Shown here one piece after another: positions 23,801 to 35,298 of a stretch of 64,000 nucleotides of DNA. The stretch comes from Branchiostoma lanceolatum. Lineage: Eukaryota > Chordata > Leptocardii > Amphioxiformes > Branchiostomatidae. Within the stretch, counting starts at the first letter, position 1. Each line of letters begins with the position of its first letter. Made by a program: the position numbers and the translations under genes. The notes beneath the pieces were generated by a model that was not told the DNA's origin, made no database searches, and saw only the letters and a list, made by a program, of their open reading frames with translations. Location: the NCBI RefSeq assembly GCF_035083965.1, contig NC_089723.1:372001-436000 (forward strand). The letters are read 5' to 3'.

Positions 23801-26800
23801 GGTGCATCTCTGGCCATGATGTGCCTGCAGGAACAACATCAACATTACATCACACCCTAACCCTGCAGCACCCCGCAGTTCCTGCAGCAGAACTCGCTCC
23901 GCCAGACGGTGCATCTCCGGCCACGATGTGCCTGCAGGAACAACATCAACATTACATCACACCCTAACCCTGCAGCACCCTGCAGCACCCCGCAGTTCCT
24001 GCAGCAGAACTCGCTCCGCCAGACGGTGCATCTCCGGCCACGACACGCCTGCAAGAACAACATCAACATTACATCACACCCTAACCCTGCAGCACCCTGC
24101 AGCACCCTGCAGTTCCTGCAGCAGAACCCGCTCCGCCAGGCGGTGCATCTCCGGCCATGATGTGCCTGCAAGAACAACATCATGGTTACACACAGCAAAA
24201 CAACATTACGTCACATGTACCAGCGAAACAGTTAGGCGAGTAGGGTGGAGCTTGTGTGAAGGGAAAAGATAAAGGCCCTATGTATCTTCGGTCAAGATTT
24301 ATATCTCATTACAGATGACAAGACAGCAAGCTGGACTTGTTGTTAGGCTAGCTATAGGGTTCTTGACTCTCAGGGTTCTGGGTTCAAATCCCTGGAAGGT
24401 CTAAACGTTGTGTCCTTGGAAAAGGCACTTAACACCTATTTCCTCACTTGACTGGTGAAAATGAGAACATAGCTTTTGTTAGAGACGTTCTCTCAGATGG
24501 GGCGTAAAGCTGGAGGTCCGGTGTTTGAGCAGAACCACACCTCGAGCACACACTTAAAAAGGGTAGGGGTCCTTCCCGGTATTAGTGGATCAAACCTTCA
24601 GGTGTGGACTTACCAAGCTTGTAGCTACTGTACAAAATTGTTGCATTACACTTAAAGATATGTTATTGGTGTGTTACCCTTAGGCCACACCAATTTAATT
24701 TCTTGGTTAACGGATTTTTATTTTCCAAAAAATAAAATGCAGAAAAAAAAAATCATGAAAACAGAAGGCTGGCCCAGTCTTCTGTTTTCATGATCTTTTT
24801 TTTTTCAAAATTTTTTTTGAAAATAAAAATCCGTTAACCAAGAAATTAGATTGGTGTGGCCTTATGCAAAACAAACAAACAACAGCGGTACAATCTCCTG
24901 ACTGAAGCTGTCCTCACCAGGTTTGCAGGCAGCCATGACGGCGCGATTGGAGCGCAGCACGGCCTCGTAGATCATCCTCTGGTCGGCCGTGAACTTGCCA
25001 TTGGCCGGGAAGGAACACGTGATGTCCGAGGTGTAGCAGTAGTACTCCCCGCCCATGTCAAACAGGCACATCTCCCCATCCTTAATCAGACGGTCGTTAG
25101 GAGCACCTGGAAAAAATGTATTTGTTACTTTGAAAAGCTACTCTTCCATAAGCCTTGATCCTGAGAATAAAAGAATAGATGTACATGTATCATACATGTA
25201 TATATAATGATTCACTTGCCAACTGCTGCCCACCCCTGTGTCAGGGACCCTGGCAGCAGTATAATCAAAATACTGGATACTAGTTACTACTATGTAGTAA
25301 GAGAATTCCACTTGTTGTCCATTGGCCAGGACATGAAATTTCACAAATGAGTACCACCGGGGTGGGTTATCTCCATGAATTTATCAAGTAGAAGGTCTGT
25401 GGTATATACGATAGCTATTCTGGCGTGGTAGCTTTATCCCTGCTATCAGCCTTCAAACCTACATCACTTTCTGAATGAACTAGAGGTTAAGAGGGAAAGG
25501 CACAAAATTACCTGCGTGACCGTAGTGCAGTGTGGCGGCGTTGTTGTGTGAGGCACAGATGCAGGTGTGGGAACAGGTGTAGGAACAGGTGTAGGACAGG
25601 TGTAGGACAGGTGTAGGACAGGTGTAGGAACAGGTGCAGGAACAGGTGTAGGAACAGGTGTAGGACAGGTGTAGGAACAGGTGTAGGAACAGGTGTAGGA
25701 CAGGTGTAGGAACAGGTGTAGGTCTGACTAACCTGCGTGACCGTAGTGCAGGGTGGCGGCGTTGTTATGTGAGGCACAGATACAGGTGTAGGAACAGGTG
25801 TAGGAACAGGTGTAGGACAGGTGTAGGAACAGGTGTAGGTCTGACTAACCTGCGTGACCGTAGTGCAGGGTGGCGGCGTTGTTATGTGAGGCACAGATAC
25901 AGGTGTAGGAACAGGTGTAGGAACAGGTGTAGGACAGGTGTAGGAACAGGTGTAGGTGTGACTAACCTGCGTGTCCGTAGTGCAGGGTGGCTGCGTTGTT
26001 GTGTGAGGCACAGATACAGGTGTAGGAACAGGTGTAGGACAGGTGTAGGAACAGGTGTAGGTGTGACTAACCTGCGTGTCCGTAGTGCAGGGTGGCTGCG
26101 TTGTTGTGTGAGGCACAGATACAGGTGTAGGACATGTGCCTCATGCCCCCGTGGCTGTAGCAGTAGTGTTGGAACAGAGACTCCAGCTCAAACTCGTGCA
26201 TCCCCGGCCGGATGGCTTTCATCACCTCCTTGTGCGCCTCGCTGCTAATCCTGCGACAATCAGAGGGAAAGAATCTCAGCCACAGGTAAGCAATGATTAT
26301 CCAACGTCAGCATCTAAATCAGACACTATGAAGTTAATGAGGAGAACTTGACTGCTGATCCTGGAACAATCAAAAGAAAAATAATTCAGCCACAGTTATG
26401 CGATTATCAATCAGCAAAAGGATTATCCAACGTCTGACAAACTAAATTATGTCATAAATCATACAGTACTTAACAACAAGGTTGTGTGTGTATGTAATCA
26501 TCAGGGAAACAGGGCATCCTCTGGGTGTCCCCTGCAAAAGGAGTGCATCAAATTTCCTTGTTTTCTAAGTGTACTGTAGGGCATCCAAAAGACGCCCTGA
26601 TACCCTGCTAGCTAATAGCCTGATCATTAGACCTGAGTTTCTCATCTGTTGGTGAACCTGAGCACCTGTAGGTATATAACAATAAGCACGTGTGTTTCTC
26701 ACCTGTTGGTGTACCTGAGCACCTGAAGGTATATAACTATAAGCACCTGTGTTTCTCACCTGTTGGTGTACCTGGACACCTGTAGGTATATAACTATAAG

Positions 26801-29793
26801 CACGTGTGTTTCTCACCTGTTGGTGTACCTGGGCACCTGTAGGTATATAACTATAAGCACGTGTGTTTCTCACCTGTTGGTATACCTCAGCACCTGTAGG
26901 TATATAACTGTAAGCACGTGTGTTTCTCACCTGTTGGTGTACCTCAGCACCTCTACCTCCATGGGCGACTTGAGGACGCGACACTCCATGATCTCGGGGT
27001 GCAGCAGTGTGTTGTTCACGTTGAACTCGCTGATTCCGTCGAACGCCGCCTCGCGACACGTGGTCCCACTGTCGGTGTTCACACCCCGCAGTGTCAGGAG
27101 CATGGAGGGCTGGGGGGGACAAGGGTGTTAATGTTTGTTTCTTTGTCTGTTTGAGCCTTTATTCATTGATGAATAACTTATATTGGCCTGCTGGCAGCTT
27201 AACATTGAAGTTAGAGATTACATGATTTAAGTCCTAAAAAATCCACGTAGACATGTATCCATGTAATTGTAAACAAATACAAAGTATAATTCAATGAACC
27301 CCTGTCAAAATTAGTCTTGGTTCTTTCAATACAAACCTGGCACTAGTAGTAATGAGTTGAGCAAGAGAATTCATGCACATTCAAAATACACAGATGCCCC
27401 TACTATAGGGGTGGATAACGGTTCGGCTTAAAAAGGTGCAAGTCCAAGTTTAGGTCCAGAGATTTAGGTTCAGGTCCGGACCTGAACCTGGACCTGATCC
27501 TGTCCAGTTGATGATTTTTTTTTAAAACCAATATTAAGCATAGAGAATTCATAGTGACATGCACAACTATAAAAGTTCTTGGGGAGAAGACTTTCAAGAT
27601 AAAGCAGTGTTTGATATTTGAATATTGCACTTGTTTTAAATGCCTTTTTTGTCAGAGGGGAGACTCAAAACACTTTTTATCAAACAAAATAGAGAAATAT
27701 ATTTGTACTTTGTTCATTTTTTTTTTGACTCAGGTTGTTGGATGTTATAAAGGTCCGAATCAGGTCCAGCGAACCGGTATCCACCCCTACCCTATTAGTA
27801 AGCCTTTCTGTAAGAAGCCATTTTCATTCCTGGGAGCTTTCTGGTAACCAGCTAATTATAACTATGCAAACACAGCTGAACAATGTGTCAACGTAACAAT
27901 CCTGGTAAGTGCAGTGCAAATTAATGAATAGTGGGATATAACTTTTTGAGTGATTCCTTCCCTGTATTTACATGTAGTGTGAGTGTAACTCACCCTCGTT
28001 AAACCAGGACCCCAATCGCTCCACGTTACATCGCTCGCAAAAGGGGCCCTGGTAAAAAGCGCCACCAAAACAGCTTCAGCCAATCAGAGGGGTTTGCTTC
28101 CTCTCATCGGAAGCCAACGCTCAAAGAACGTTGGGAAGCTATCAACCAATCAGGTTATGTGTTACGGCTATAGCCGTAACACATAACCTGATTTGCTAGC
28201 TCATTAGTTATTCGTGAGCTACAAATGCCGTTTGTGCCAAATAAGGTCAGCTCATTAATTATTCATGAGCAAGTCTCGTCGACCTGCCATAACCATATGT
28301 GGTGGGGATTCTTACCAGGGCCCCTTTCGCGAGCAATGTAACGTGGAGCGATTGGGGTCCTGGTTTAACGAGGGTGGTGTAACTGTGTGTTAACAGTACA
28401 TACTATCCCGGTCCCAACCTGTTTATCTGCGAGGACTTGAGCGATGTCACAAGTGAAGAACACGTCCTCCAGGGCGTACTTCTCCCTGAAGTGCTCCGGA
28501 GGGTGGATCTTCCCCATCCACACCGCATACTCCGCCGGAAGCTTTGGGATGAAGATGGCCGCCTTTCCCGTTGCCACGTCAACCGCGCCGTAACAGCCCG
28601 GCTCCAGCACTCCGAACAGCCAGTGGAAGTACGACTCTTGCCTGGGGGGAGGGGGGCACAAAACGTAGATGTCAGTACTAGCAACCCTAGATCTAGAATT
28701 ACATGTAGTAGCAATCTAAACATATTAGATTTAGTACTAGCTAACCCTAACCTTTTCTGGTCGTGATCTTTAATTGGGCCGAGGCATAACGATAACGGCA
28801 ACGACCTGTGGAAGTATGTCTTGGCTGGATGGGGAGGGGGACACAGAATGCATGCATGCAGCAAGGGTATGCAACAAAAAAGCAACCATACCTGTAAACT
28901 AGTTATGGTATACTGTCATTTATGGGCAGTAAACAGCAAAGAGCACTTCGTCATTCCAACTTGGTAAGTTAAGGTTACTCCTGGGCCGACTAGCTTTTAA
29001 AAAATCTGATTTCGTGACTTGTTGTTACTATAGGATACATAATTTGCACATTCTAATTAAGTCTCTTCTTCAGCTCTGTTGTCCACTTGCACATGTTTGA
29101 CTCTTATCAGTATCTCTCTATATACCCAAGTTGGCAGTAGTAAACAAACCATAGCACACAAAGCAGACCTCATCAAATTCTGGAATTGAGTAGAGTAGCA
29201 GCTTTGATGCCATATCCAAGGAGGTTATATAGACCTCCTTGCCATATCATAACGTTCCATTCTTGGCTTTAACACCCATCATCACACTCTTACCCTGCAC
29301 ATCTCTCTAAGTTCTTGACACAGCGACACGACACTGTCCCTAAGTTGTAAACAACATCTGGAAACACTCCCACCTGTAGTCTCCTTCACAGACTTCTTGG
29401 AGCGACGGCGTTTATTTTAGCGCCGGGGGGGGGGGGGGAGCGGTGCTTCGCCGAGCTAGCGAAACCCCCTCCCCCTTACCAGCTTTACAGCACCCGATAC
29501 CGTGTTGAAAATCACGAATCGTAATGATAAACGCAAGCGCTCCACGAAGTCTGCGAAGGAGGCTACCCCATGGGGGAGGGGGGCGGCACGTACCGGAAGA
29601 GGAGTTCCTTGTCGCTGCAGTAGAGGTTCTGACTCTCCCCGCCCTGCAGCAGGACCCACGCCCCGGCAGGGACCTGCTCGCTCCGCCTCAGCCGCTCGCA
29701 CAGCCGCCGCCGGTTGTCGGCGAACATCGCCATCGGCACGGACAGACACTGCTGCCCGAGACAGTACGCCGCTTCCGCCCGTCCTGCCGCCAT
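20879..29793 (-). CDS. PEPD: Prolidase (Xaa-Pro dipeptidase)
   Basis: Nine exons join in phase to 491 aa (human PEPD is 493): 29793-29594, 28641-28419, 27109-26931, 26250-26072, 25106-24918, 23824-23724, 23286-23143, 21599-21480 and 21019-20879. The start ATG at 29793 gives [20 protein letters not shown], aligned with the human N-terminus. Prolidase is a cytosolic dimanganese enzyme that cleaves dipeptides ending in proline or hydroxyproline, mainly from collagen turnover. The pita-bread metal ligands are all visible: two Asp in [18 protein letters not shown], His in PHGLGHLMG, Glu in LTIEPGCYF and Glu in GGVRIEDD. Substrate-pocket sequence [19 protein letters not shown] is intact. The gene is head-to-head with COMMD10, with about 1.16 kb between start codons. 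Exon edges 2, 3, 4, 6 and 9 carry tandem copies; exon 4 has several possible donors. Confidence 0.95.
21668..21986 (+). mobile_element. Full-looking tRNA-derived SINE with a TTCCT tail
   Basis: A box tagtccagtggttagcgat, B box gggttcgatcccggc, then a body (acatgcacgctaccgg, gggacgttaagccgtggtcc) and a 3' tail of ttcct repeats at 21960-21985. It lies in a PEPD intron in antisense orientation to the gene. A body fragment in inverse orientation occurs at 51640-51712. Confidence 0.8.
22011..23013. mobile_element. Pogo/Tigger-like non-autonomous element, about 1 kb
   Basis: The left end cagtagattccgcatatctg follows TA. The right end finishes ...atatactg and is followed by TA. Subterminal inverted repeats are clear (gcatatctgtatagcccat against atgggctatacagatatgc at about 22887-22906). 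The right part (gtgaatggtaaatggtttgg) parallels the interior of the 196-bp element at 53413. The middle holds two CCAATCAG boxes and a cagcgtcacc/atggccgcc stretch but no long frame. Confidence 0.55.
23335..23600 (-). mobile_element. SINE, minus orientation
   Basis: Contains the signature stretch ctttcccaagggcacaaca with gtggagtgagaaaag and gccttttacatcccgaacc, and a tRNA-like box at the high-coordinate end. It shares the cccttgggaaaggcact core with the element at 29850-30190. Confidence 0.6.
23825..24180 (-). repeat. Tandem copies of the PEPD exon-6 acceptor edge (about 118-bp unit)
   Basis: Three further copies of the 5' part of exon 6 (acceptor cctgcag before 23824, coding [14 protein letters not shown]) lie upstream near 23930, 24050 and 24170. 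They are separated by intronic caacattacatcacacccta and gcagcaccc. Each copy keeps an acceptor-like tgcag or tgcaag. Confidence 0.85.
24345..24615 (+). mobile_element. SINE of the accaag/ttggaaaaggcactt family
   Basis: B-box-like gggttcaaatccctgg, then ttggaaaaggcacttaacac, a middle part and agggtaggggtccttcccgg. The order of motifs matches the copy at 29850-30190. It lies in a PEPD intron. Confidence 0.65.
24677..24862. mobile_element. Hairpin MITE
   Basis: Ends ggccacaccaattta and its inverse gattggtgtggcc. Long AT-rich arms (ttcttggttaacggattttt) and inner arms (atcatgaaaacagaag) pair. TTA is present on both flanks as a possible target duplication. Confidence 0.75.
25509..26071 (-). repeat. 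Tandem copies of the PEPD exon-4 donor edge inside a gaacaggtgtag minisatellite
   Basis: Four further copies of the exon-4 end, encoding [16 protein letters not shown] and followed by a GT donor (gttagtc, or gtaattt in the last), lie downstream of the full exon ending at 26072. Their donors are at about 25970, 25851, 25732 and 25511. Between them are 6- and 12-bp runs of aggtgtaggaac. Differences between copies that I checked (tacgga/tacggt, gca/gcc) are silent. Confidence 0.85.
26641..26930 (-). repeat. 57-bp minisatellite built from the PEPD exon-3 donor
   Basis: Five further units downstream of exon 3 (true end 26931), each carrying, on the minus strand, the exon end (aggtacaccaacag) and the donor gtgagaaac. 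The intronic remainder of each unit is acacacgtgcttatagttat. Confidence 0.9.
27110..27990. other. Part of PEPD intron 2, with a caggtccagg-type repeat cluster
   Basis: A cluster of short caggtccggacctgaacctg repeats lies at 27440-27500 with an echo near 27760. No exon is seen. Confidence 0.3.
27991..28376. mobile_element. hAT-like foldback MITE with an 8-bp target duplication
   Basis: Terminal inverted repeats of about 60 nt begin caccctcgttaaaccaggac and end with the inverse. The 8-bp direct repeat gtgtaact flanks the element at 27983-27990 and 28377-28384, which is typical for hAT or P-type insertion. An inner palindrome (gttatgtgttacggctatag) lies at about 28153-28192. The element ends about 40 bp from the PEPD exon-2 donor (exon end 28419). 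Confidence 0.88.
28806..28846 (-). repeat. Duplicate of the PEPD exon-2 acceptor edge
   Basis: tgtggaagtatgtcttggct followed by ggatggggagggggacac repeats the start of exon 2 and its acceptor tract (tggaagtacgactcttgcct, then ggggggaggggggcac) about 170 bp farther upstream. Confidence 0.7.
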
Positions 29794-29849
29794 CTTGTAA
29801 CGCGAGTTGGAGGAAAGAGAGTGCTGCCGTGTGGAAAAGTGGGGTCGTG

Positions 29850-30190
29850 TGCAAAAGTGGGGTGTTCGGCTCAGAACCAAGCGGTCCTGGGTTCGACTCC
29901 TGCCATGTCACCGGTGTTGTGCCCTTGGGAAAGGCACTTTACCTTCCTCGCTTCACTCATTGTAAATGAGTACCTAGCTTCGGTTAGGGACGTCCCTCGG
30001 AAATAAAGAAGGTCCTGTGTTGGATTTGGGGAGAGCCACAACCCAGGCACGTGATAATTAACCCTTGACCCACAACACCTTTCTAAAAAGAGTAGGGGCA
30101 TGCCCCGGTGTGCAATGGCTACAGATTCTTCAGCAAGTTGAAGTTGGTAGCCTCAAAACCCAAGAAGAAGAGGAAGAAGAAAGAAAGAGA
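29850..30190 (+). mobile_element. tRNA-derived SINE between PEPD and COMMD10
   Basis: B-box gggttcgactcctgcc, core cccttgggaaaggcacttta, later agagtaggggcatgccccgg, and a purine-rich tail (aagaagaagaggaagaagaa). It occupies much of the space between the two start codons. Confidence 0.75.
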
Positions 30191-30507
30191 ACGATATTTT
30201 ACATGTAAGACCATGTAACTGTGTGTGTTATAATAATAATATCAGGTGTATTTGCAGCCAGTGCCACAGGCAGGTACCCAATGTGTAGGGTAATGAGGCT
30301 GTTTAACGTGTTCGAGGCACCTCCTCGAGCACGGGACCCCCGTTTTATCAGTTAACGTTATAGCGCATCGCATATAAACTGTATTGTAGTTGTTACCATC
30401 TTTTACTATCATTTCTTCTATAACTTTACACCATTAATTGCTATAAAAAAAGGGGTAGCAAGGCGAGTACGGGGGAGAGAAGATGGAGATAGAGTCCCGT
30501 TACATTA

Positions 30508-30703
30508 ATCTCCAAGCAGATCCACGCCGGGCGCGAAAATCGTAGTATGCTAGCCAGAGAGGGTCCAGTCATCCAGAGAAGGTTCATAGCTATGAACCTT
30601 CTCTGGATGACTGGACCCTCTCTGGCTAGCATACTACGATTTTCGCGCCCGGCGTGTAGCATACTACGATTTTCGCGCCCGGCGTGGATCTGCTTGGAGA
30701 TTA
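30508..30703. mobile_element. Near-perfect long hairpin element in the PEPD/COMMD10 intergenic region
   Basis: Arms of about 80 nt are inverse copies around a centre near 30590 (ttcatagctatgaa). Ends read atctccaagcagatcc and ggatctgcttggagat. The right arm contains a 30-bp internal duplication (tagcatactacgattttcgc and onwards). The 11-bp repeat ccgttacatta flanks it at 30497-30507 and 30704-30714. The arms include an E2F-like tttcgcgc, once on the left and twice on the right. Confidence 0.85.
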
Positions 30704-30953
30704 CCGTTACATTAAGCCTGCGAACGAGACATCAATTGAAAAGGGGAGGGGCAAGAAGATCAAATAATTTCAACGTGGCAGAAACAACTTTTCCCCAACT
30801 CCGGCAAATTTACGAACCCAGTTTTCTCAAACACTTGATCGGAATCAATCTTTACTGTGCCGTCCGTCCAGGTGTGCGCTGTTTACTAAGTAAACAACTT
30901 CAGGTGGTACTAGTAAACAAAAGTTTGGCGGGACAAGGTCAAAGGTCGACAAG

Positions 30954-33900
30954 ATGGCGCTGATGTTCACAGCTACAGCGAAGTAAGGCCAACTTTTCCT
31001 CTTTTCTGTCTTAGAATGAGTCCTTTTGATGTTGTTTTGTGTTTGGATCGCAGTATGAGTACCAGGGATTGCTTAGAAACAATATTTATGCTATTAGAGG
31101 TCCAGAAATTGGTACAACGGCTCCGAAACAGAGGTGGTAGTTCACACACAGCCTTTTCAGGCGCACTTTGCCCAGGAAACCGGAAGCAAGCTCTCTGTCA
31201 GCTTGGAGGTTTTATAAATTTTAATTAAGAATAGAAAGTATTTGCTCTCACTCAGTGAAACCCGTCCATTGTGACCGCTTAAAAGGTTATAATATACATG
31301 TCATTAAAGACAAGATTCTTAGAGTACTGGTTGGAGAAAAATAGGGGGTAAAATTAAGTAACTGTAAGTGTAGTAAGGGACCACCAAAAAGGGGGCTGGT
31401 TTAATAGGTCAGGCTTATGCACAGACGGTCACTATAAGTATTACTAGTATTAGCGCAGGTTTGACTATACAGGGAACTTCAACTCATTGGCTTTACAGAT
31501 GCACGTTGTAATCCAACATTGGCAAAGATGATGTCAAATCAAAAGCCTGTATAACTTGTACAACCAAAGACAGTCTATAGAAGGTATTTGAAACAACTAG
31601 TAACATCAATCTCACACAAGTAACACAGTTCATGTAGTCATAGTTCCTTCTGTTCCACCCCTCAGTATAAAGAAGGCAGTGAGTCTGATAAACCAGCTGG
31701 ATGTAGCCAAGTTCCCCAGACTCCTGCAGAGGATCCTACAGAAGCTGCATCTCAGGGTGAGCATGGCTGTTTCTAGTCTGTAGTAAAGTAAACATTAGTA
31801 TTAATCAATACCATACAGTATTAATAGAAATTACCAAAGTCTACGTCCCTTACATACTCATCCCACAAAGTTTGAATATTCCCCTTCTCATCATCATAGC
31901 ATGCACAGCATTTAGATTTCTGCTGACTTGTTCCCAGGATGAGCAGTGTTTAAATTTGTGCTGACTTGTTCCCAGGATGAGCAGTGTTTAAATTTGTGCT
32001 GACTTGTTCCCAGGATGAGCAGTGTTTAAATTTGTGCTGACTTGTTCCCAGGATGAGCAGTATTTAAATTTGTGCTGACTTGTTCCCAGGATGATCGGTC
32101 CTTTTCTGAGGAGGAAGAAGAGATGCTGCAGCAGGCCCTGGGTCTGCAGGGGGGCGACCTACAGCTGGTGCTGGAGACAACAGCCTTCGTCTTGGAACAG
32201 GTAAACAAACAAACAAACAACAAATAATCAAAGAGCATGCCCTCAGACTTGCAGCAATGCTTATGACAATACTCAATCTGCTCTGTGTCTCCAAGCATCT
32301 CTGCCTTTCACAAGAAGAAATAAGCAAACATAAAGTGTTATTGATGATTGATGCAAGATGTGAATTATTATTGATTATCACATAGGTAGATGGCGTCGAC
32401 CAATCAGAAGCCTCCATTGCCCACAATAAGTGGTCTGTTATCACGCCATAACACACCACTTATGACGTCATGTCAGAACACAACCGTTCCATTTTGTAGA
32501 GGGGGTATCTTTTCGATGAATCTTTTTCTTAACCTTGTTTAAAAAATCTTTATAACCGTTGCATTTTGTAGAGGGGGTATCTATTTGATGAATCTTTTTC
32601 TTAACCTTGTTTAAAAAATGTTTATTGTCTTAGAATTCCTACAAATTTCCTTAGAATACATGAAAAAGGGAAAACAAATTTAAAATTCCCAAAAATGTTC
32701 CGCGTGTTCCATTTGTTCCGCGCGTTCCATTTCCTGCTGGCCAAAGAACCTGTGTTCTATTCAGGTTACCTGGGGTCATGTTGCAGGGAGATTCTTCAAT
32801 GATAACATTTTCTGACTGACCTGAAACCGACCCTCCTATCCTGTGTGGTTGAAATGAATAAATCAGGCAACAGTTGTACATATTCTTCATCATCTTCTGT
32901 TAAAAAAGGACAAATGTGAATTCTGAAATGAATTCTTGATAGTATAAGGGATCTATGCGTCAAACAGAAATTGTCTACTTTTATATGCGTCAGTTTGGAT
33001 AAGCTATATGATAATAACGTTAATGACCCGCCTCTTCCTTGGTGTATTTTCGCTCACTCGGTGGTTTTATTCGGTGGTTATAGCACCTGGCCAGGCGTTA
33101 TGACACCATATACACCTCGGGGCGGGTCATTAACCCTTGATTATCAGTATTTCCCCTGTAAAAAGTGTCCCTGTCCAGGCTGTCTACTGCTGTGCCAGTG
33201 TGATGTGTTAGTGCTAGGCTATCAATGAGTACTAAGTTATTGACTTGTGTCCTTACTAGGCTGCCTACCACAGTGCCAAACCAGCTGTGTTAGAGGAACA
33301 ACTGAAGAATATCCAGCTGGAGGAAGATAAGGTAAGGTTGCCATGGAAACAACATTGTCATGCTAACAGGGTTGCCATGGAAACAGCATCGTCATGGTAA
33401 TAAGACCTTCTGTTAGAGTCCTCATGAAAATTCTTTGAGTCAACGAGTCTAACGACTAAAAAGTTGCAGTCAGCAAAAGTGGCTTTTCTCTCAACATTGT
33501 CTTTGACTTGAAGCTTTGTTTATTCATTTATGCTGGGATACTGTTTTGATAAACATGCATTGTTCATTAAACATACATTAGCAGGTTACAGTGAGAATAT
33601 TTGGTTATGATGATATTCTCCAGTTGTATGTACAATAACATTTCTGTCCCTACACAGATCTCGGTGTTTGTGAAGGCGTGGGCTGCCGGCGGTAAGGAGG
33701 TGATCCTGAAGCTGAGGAAGAGAACCCTGGCACCGGACCAGGTGAGACAAGGGGCAGGTTTACCTCTGATCATGTGTATGTAATGTGTGGTGGTGTAACT
33801 ACAATAGCTGTCCATTTCAAAGTGAAATGATGAACCAAATTGTCACCTGCCAGACAAAGTTAGTAACTGTCAGACTCAAGCAAGTAGACAGACTTTTTTC

Positions 33901-35168
33901 CATTCTTAGTAGCTAAAAGTAGGTCCAGCTAGATAAAGGTTTTTGCAAAGAAAAATATGAAGATGAACAAGTCATACAGAACTAAAGCACAAACCTGTTT
34001 CCTCCACAGTTAGAGTCGGTGAACTGGAGACTGAACCTACAGATGGCGCAGGCCTCGCAGACGAAGATGAAGCTGCCCAACGCCATGTTTGAGCTCGGAG
34101 TCAGACATGACGATGACGTGAGTTGGACGTCCACTTTCCTTGTGAACGGCTGGTTAATGTAGCTTTGTTTTCAAACCTATTATAGCTGTAGAGCCTTTCG
34201 TCCTCTCCACAAATGGTAAATTTTGTCCTCTCTGTGGAGAGGATGACAGAGGCTTGGCAAAAGGTTTGGATACAAGGCTAGGTTACACCAAGGAGGTTAT
34301 ATCATGCTTGTACTTGTATGTGTAATGTAATTCTAGTATGCCTAGCATTGTACACCCCATTTGAAGCTGACATCACAAGGAATATTTCAACGTTTCACCA
34401 ACATTTGATATCTAAATCACAAGTTATTGTTTCACACATCATCCATGGTTTAGGTACATGTAAGTGGAGTCAGCTCTCTAAGACTAAGGCTGCTAGAGTA
34501 GACTATAGAAACCTGGATGCCAGATCTGTGGTGGTCCAATGCATATGGGATTATATAAGACTGGAACCTGTGAGTTGAGGTGACAGGTCTGATACATGGT
34601 GTTCACATGTAGACATAAACATGAAACTTTGTCTCTCTGCAGACAAGAGAAAAGGTGCGGATGGAGTTCACCCATGATGAGTTGTATGATTTCTACAGTC
34701 AGGTGGGTACATGTAGCCTTGTGTTTGCTGCATTTCTTTTATTCCTCTCTCAATTGTGTTCCTTGCTGAGTGAGCTCTTTTGTCTTACTATGTCAAACTC
34801 CATTTAAAATCTGTCATCTTAAGCAAAGTTACAATGTGCTATTTTTTGTCTGAGACAAACATGTATAAGTTTATTGACAACCAAAGAGTTACAACAGCCA
34901 ATGTTTCAGTGGCTGTTATCATCCTTGGGGCAAGTGACCACCACTGCATCAATACCTCCAGGCCATTTTGCCTTCTTTTTGTTGTTTGTTTTATTTTCCA
35001 ATCGACTCAAGCATTAAGAATCCTGTCTATAGTGGCTGCCAGTCTGCTATGACCATTTCTTAGTCCCTTGAGTGTTCACATTTTTAACGGTTACTGTATT
35101 TGTCATTTTGTTTCTGTTTTCCACAGTTGGAGACGATACAAGAACAGCTGGACTCTCTCGGCTCCTGA
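30954..35168 (+). CDS. COMMD10: COMM domain-containing protein 10
   Basis: Eight exons join in phase to 198 aa (human COMMD10 is 202): 30954-30982, 31666-31756, 32090-32200, 33260-33331, 33658-33741, 34010-34117, 34643-34702 and 35127-35168. Matches to COMMD10 include [57 protein letters not shown] and the C-terminus [18 protein letters not shown]. The N-terminal helical HN domain (about 1-110) precedes the C-terminal COMM domain (about 133-198). COMMD10 is one of ten COMMD subunits of the Commander complex, which acts with CCDC22/CCDC93 and retriever in endosomal recycling. The start ATG (AAGATGGCG) has a good context and a very short first coding exon. The exon-3 acceptor is amplified (31938-32089). 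ATTAAA follows the stop by about 125 nt. Confidence 0.95.
31938..32089 (+). repeat. 38-bp tandem array of the COMMD10 exon-3 acceptor
   Basis: Four exact-period copies (starts 31938, 31976, 32014, 32052) precede the true exon start at 32090. Each carries gacttgttcccag followed by the exon-like gatga. Used as acceptors, the upstream copies would run into a stop soon (tgctga), so the last is presumably the working one. Confidence 0.92.
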
Positions 35169-35292
35169 TCCTCAGAGGTTTTACGCCATTACAGATACAA
35201 CTTGTTTTATTTTATGTAAATTACTACATGTGACTTCCATAGTCCGTACAAATGTTAGTGTTCACTATGATATCATCAATAACAAAATAACA

Positions 35293-35298
35293 ATTAAA
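35293..35298 (+). promoter_or_regulatory. Candidate polyadenylation signal of COMMD10
   Basis: ATTAAA lies about 125 nt after the COMMD10 stop codon in AT-rich sequence. The common variant hexamer is the only support. Confidence 0.4.

Noticed and set aside
25508-26116. A 202-codon minus-strand frame rich in PTPVPTPV and TYTCSYTC
   Set aside because: It is the shifted reading of the gaacaggtgtag minisatellite and exon-4 copies of PEPD; the real exon frame is different.
26565-27122. 185-codon frame with repeated [12 protein letters not shown]
   Set aside because: It reads through the exon-3 donor minisatellite of PEPD in the wrong frame.
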